Shown: in pieces, positions 6,336 through 8,499 of the stretch | Layout: every line of letters starts with the position of its first letter | Numbering within the stretch: the first letter of the stretch is position 1 | Assembly (NCBI GenBank): GCA_030038715.1 | Contig: JASHSO010000581.1 | Coordinates: 1-8,499, forward strand | Direction: 5' to 3' | Length of the DNA: 8,499 nucleotides | Source of the DNA: Streptosporangiaceae bacterium | GTDB taxonomy: Bacteria; Actinomycetota; Actinomycetes; Streptosporangiales; Streptosporangiaceae | Translations under genes and position numbers: made by a program | The notes under the pieces: model-generated | What the model saw: the letters and a program-made list of their open reading frames with translations, nothing else | Told to the model about the DNA's origin: nothing | The model's database searches: none

Positions 6336-6938
6336 GTGACCGGACACCGTCTAGGCTCTCAGGTCATGGCGGGCTCCCTCCTGACCGGATTCGAGCAAGT
6401 GCTGATAGGCCTGATCGCAGCCAGGCCCCAGTCGGGCTATGACCTCAAGCAGTACTTCGCCACCACGCCCGCTAGCGTCTACCAGCCAAGCTCAGGGGCG
6501 CTCTACCCGGCCCTGCGGCGGCTCGAGCGACGCGGCCTGCTGCGGCAGTCCACAGGCAAGTCTGACGGCGCCCGCCGTCAGCGGCACGTCTACCAGGTCA
6601 CGGCGCAGGGCCGCGCCGTGCACGCAGCGTGGATACGCGAGCCTGTCAATCCGGCCCGGGTTTCGCATGACCTCGGCATGCACTTGATGCGGTTCGCGAT
6701 GATGGAGAGGCAGCTGTCACAAGAGGAGACCCTGGCCTTTCTCCGCTGCCTACAAGCCGCGCTTGCTGACCTCGTGGCCGGAATCGAGCGATACGTCGGC
6801 GACGGGGAACTCCCTGGCCGGAACGGTCCGCTGGCGCTCGAGCACGGCATAGCGGTGTTCCGGGCCAGCCTCGACTGGACGGGTCGAGCCATCACGGTCA
6901 TCGCCGATGCACCTGCCGAGTTTGAGCTACCGGGCTGA
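6336..6938 (+). CDS. PadR family transcriptional regulator
   Basis: About 200 residues from GTG 6336. The N-terminal winged helix-turn-helix follows the PadR pattern: SLLTGFEQVLIGLIAARP, SGYDLKQYF, then the recognition region SSGALYPALRRLERRGLL, and a wing with RRQRHVYQVTAQGRAV (about residues 12-100). A long helical C-terminal half (LSQEETLAFLRCLQAALADL, then later helices) matches the dimerising Vir_act_alpha_C type region. The frame is open from ATG 6270, but that start would place the palindromic operator and promoter inside the coding region. GTG 6336 has GGAAAGG 7 nt upstream. ATG 6366 (MAGSLLTGFEQ) is another candidate with a weaker ribosome binding site. The gene diverges from the unknown-gene/lepA unit and probably represses itself through the shared palindrome. 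The ligand cannot be told; PadR proteins often sense small aromatic compounds or drugs. Confidence 0.9.
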   Translation: MTGHRLGSQVMAGSLLTGFEQVLIGLIAARPQSGYDLKQYFATTPASVYQPSSGALYPALRRLERRGLLRQSTGKSDGARRQRHVYQVTAQGRAVHAAWIREPVNPARVSHDLGMHLMRFAMMERQLSQEETLAFLRCLQAALADLVAGIERYVGDGELPGRNGPLALEHGIAVFRASLDWTGRAITVIADAPAEFELPG

Positions 6939-7060
6939 TCTCGGCTATCCTTACGCCCTGGCTGCGTGCATGGCCGCGGGTGCCCACCCGGTCCGCGATG
7001 CCGTGCTCGTCGCACTGTTCTTGCCGGACGAGGCGCTATGCCGAGAGCCCCCGATCCGGT

Positions 7061-7091
7061 TTGTGCCGGGTACCGCCAGACCGCCTAGATC
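7061..7091 (+). promoter_or_regulatory. Weak candidate promoter for rpsT
   Basis: TTGTGC (7061-7066) and TAGATC (7086-7091) are separated by 19 nt. Both hexamers are imperfect and the spacing is long. It is listed because the interval from the padR stop (6938) to rpsT (7112) holds no gene and rpsT needs a promoter there. Nothing better was seen. Confidence 0.25.
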
Positions 7092-7111
7092 AACCGTAAC
7101 GAGGCATTCGC

Positions 7112-7381
7112 GTGGCAAACATCAAGTCCCAGATCAAGCGCAACAAGCAGAACGAGAAGGCCCGGCAGCGCAACAAGGCCGTGAAGTCCGAGCTGAAGAC
7201 GTCGGTGCGCAAGTTCCGCGAGGCCGCTGACGCCGGGCTGGTCGGTGAGGCGGCTGACCTGATGCGCCTCGCCTCAGCAAAGCTGGACAAGGCTGCCAGT
7301 AAGGGTGTCATCCACAAGAACCAGGCGGCCAACCGCAAGTCGGCCATCGCCAAGCGCGCTCAGCAGCTCACGCAGGCCTAA
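7112..7381 (+). CDS. rpsT: 30S ribosomal protein bS20
   Basis: Primary-binding protein of the small ribosomal subunit that contacts 16S rRNA at the body and h44. It has 89 residues, the usual length. The N-terminus [20 protein letters not shown] is typical, followed by [14 protein letters not shown], then [20 protein letters not shown] and the C-terminal [18 protein letters not shown]. It is strongly basic and all helical, as expected. It starts with GTG at 7112, with GAGG (7101-7104) 7 nt upstream. It lies alone on the plus strand, 173 nt after padR, and faces holA tail to tail across 76 nt. Confidence 0.98.
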   Translation: MANIKSQIKRNKQNEKARQRNKAVKSELKTSVRKFREAADAGLVGEAADLMRLASAKLDKAASKGVIHKNQAANRKSAIAKRAQQLTQA

Positions 7382-7390
7382 GTCGCTGCG

Positions 7391-7422
7391 CTGGCGCGCC
7401 GTTCGGCCCGCGCGAGGGCCAG
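7391..7422 (+). terminator. Possible GC-rich hairpin after rpsT
   Basis: Ten nucleotides after the rpsT stop, CTGG (7391-7394) can pair with CCAG (7419-7422), with inner GC-rich pairing (GCGC and GCC-GTTC-GGC) and a bulge. There is no T tract. Such U-less stem-loops are often proposed as actinomycete terminators, but GC-rich DNA forms them by chance. Confidence 0.3.
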
Positions 7423-7446
7423 GGCACGGCGCGGGAGCACTCTGCG

Positions 7447-7463
7447 AGCTGACGGCGTCAGCT
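7447..7463 (+). terminator. Candidate terminator hairpin overlapping the holA stop
   Basis: AGCTGAC, GGC, GTCAGCT: a perfect 7-bp stem with a 3-nt loop, extendable by one G-T pair. On the plus strand it is followed by TTCTCCCTC, a short pyrimidine-rich tail, so it could stop rpsT transcripts before they run antisense into holA. The holA stop codon (7458-7460) lies inside the stem. Confidence 0.45.
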
Positions 7464-8486
7464 TCTCCCTCCACCATCGCGCCGAGTGCCAGCGCGGCAA
7501 GCGACGATTGTGCCGATCGCGTGCTCAAGTGCGTAGCCCGCACTTGTTGCCTCTCCCTTGACCTGCACGTCGGCCTCGGCGACCGCGGCGTGGGCTGCCG
7601 CTAGAGTCGCAGCCGTCCAGCCGGGCAGCTGCTGTCGTGCCTTGTCGATGCGCCACGATGGCATGCCAAGGTCAGCCGCCAGCGCATTCGAGCTCAGGCC
7701 CCGGCCCGCCGAGCCGACCAGGCCCAATGTCCGCAGTCCCTGGGCGAGCGCGCTGCTGATGAGCACGGGCGAGGTGCCCGTGGCGAGCGCCCAGCGAAGC
7801 TGCTCGAGCGCACCAGCTAGGTCGCCCTCGCAGGCCTTATCTGCTACCGAGAACCCGCTGGCTTCGGCTCGGCCGCGGTAGTACCGGGCAACGGTGGCCT
7901 GGCCGATGACCCCAGCCGTGTCGGCGGCCAGCTGGCTGCAAGCAGCTGCCAGCTCTCGCAGGTCGTTGCCGACCGCGTCGAGCAGGTACCGCAGCCCTGA
8001 ATCGTCGGCCCGGCGTCCCAGCCTGGCGAACTCCGCCCGCAGGAACTCCATCCGCTCGCCGAATCTCCTGATGCTCGGGCAGTCCACGCGCCTGGCCCCG
8101 GCATCAAGAAGATCGGCAACTAGGGCCTTGTTCTTGGCGCCGCCGCCATGGGTGATCACCAGGAAGACGTCGGGTGCGGGCGAGGTCGCCAGCCGGCTGA
8201 GCTCGGCGGCAACCTCCTTGCTGGCGTCCTGCGCGTCAGTTACCACGACGACACAGCAACCGCCGAACAGTGAGGGCGCTGTCAGCGCCGACAACTCGCC
8301 GACCGAGAGCGACCCCGCGGCGACCTGATGCGCCGCCGAGTCTGGACCGGGCACAGCCGCCACGGCCGCCCGGACTGCACGCTCGACAAGCAGGTCCTCC
8401 TCGCCAACGATCACCGTCACCGAGGCGGGCGGCCCAGTCGAGCCCGCCGTGCCGGCAACCGCGGCAGCGTTCATACCGGTCAGCAT
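7458..8486 (-). CDS. holA: DNA polymerase III subunit delta
   Basis: Clamp-loader subunit that opens the beta sliding clamp during replication. The protein is 342 residues, normal for the family. The N-terminal region has VTVIVGEEDLLVERAV (about 23-38), then SLFGGCCVVVVTDAQD (about 71-86), matching the usual LFGxxRVVVVxDAQ strand. HGGGAKNKALVADLLDAGAR follows. The middle domain has RRADDSGLRYLLDAVGNDLR then ELAAACSQL. The C-terminal helical domain has FSVADKACEGDLAGALEQLR and LAADLGMPSWRIDKARQQ. The start is uncertain: ATG 8486 and ATG 8474 are both in frame, neither shows a clear Shine-Dalgarno, and only 13 nt of upstream sequence are in the window. It converges on rpsT, and its stop codon sits in a hairpin. 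Confidence 0.93.
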   Translation of the reverse strand: MLTGMNAAAVAGTAGSTGPPASVTVIVGEEDLLVERAVRAAVAAVPGPDSAAHQVAAGSLSVGELSALTAPSLFGGCCVVVVTDAQDASKEVAAELSRLATSPAPDVFLVITHGGGAKNKALVADLLDAGARRVDCPSIRRFGERMEFLRAEFARLGRRADDSGLRYLLDAVGNDLRELAAACSQLAADTAGVIGQATVARYYRGRAEASGFSVADKACEGDLAGALEQLRWALATGTSPVLISSALAQGLRTLGLVGSAGRGLSSNALAADLGMPSWRIDKARQQLPGWTAATLAAAHAAVAEADVQVKGEATSAGYALEHAIGTIVACRAGTRRDGGGRS

Positions 8487-8499
8487 GCCATGGAGCGGG

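Noticed and set aside
6977..6990. CGGGT-GCCC-ACCCG inverted repeat after the PadR gene as a terminator
   Set aside because: The stem is only 5-6 bp with no T tract, and such repeats are common by chance at this GC content.
6939..7111. Search for a small gene or structured leader between padR and rpsT
   Set aside because: No frame with a good start, ribosome binding site and codon bias was seen, and no recognisable riboswitch or leader structure.

Overview
The window reads as chromosomal core sequence from a high-GC Gram-positive bacterium (Actinomycetota). The evidence is the very GC-rich coding sequence, the frequent GTG starts, and the gene set and order holA, rpsT, lepA, hemW, hrcA, dnaJ. 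That order is a familiar actinomycete housekeeping neighbourhood. The order or family cannot be fixed from the sequence alone.

Layout from left to right. Positions 1-1500 hold the 5' part of a dnaJ (cut by the window edge) preceded by hrcA, both on the minus strand. They form a tight heat-shock unit with a clear CIRCE operator (1444-1470) directly upstream of the hrcA ribosome binding site. Positions 1510-2730 hold hemW, a radical-SAM haem chaperone, minus strand. Positions 2771-3332 are a decayed stretch: a MOSC-domain gene that has lost its central part and carries a one-base frameshift, plus a doubtful 86-codon reading frame. Positions 3371-3898 encode a small membrane protein with a proline-rich N-terminus and a DUF4190-type two-helix module, plus strand, convergent with lepA. 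Positions 3849-6249 form a leftward unit of a 104-residue protein of unknown function followed by lepA (elongation factor 4). A PadR-type regulator (6336-6938) diverges from this unit. The gap between them carries a perfect 8+1+8 palindrome that exactly fills the 17-nt spacer of a plausible leftward promoter. Positions 7112-7381 are rpsT (ribosomal protein bS20), convergent with holA (DNA polymerase III delta subunit, 7458-8486).

Most genes serve basic machinery: translation (lepA, rpsT), replication (holA), protein folding (hrcA, dnaJ) and haem delivery (hemW). The least ordinary parts are the PadR gene with its candidate operator over the unknown-gene/lepA promoter, the unknown 104-residue protein itself, and the broken MOSC gene. 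I see no mobile element, CRISPR array, tRNA, rRNA or defence system.
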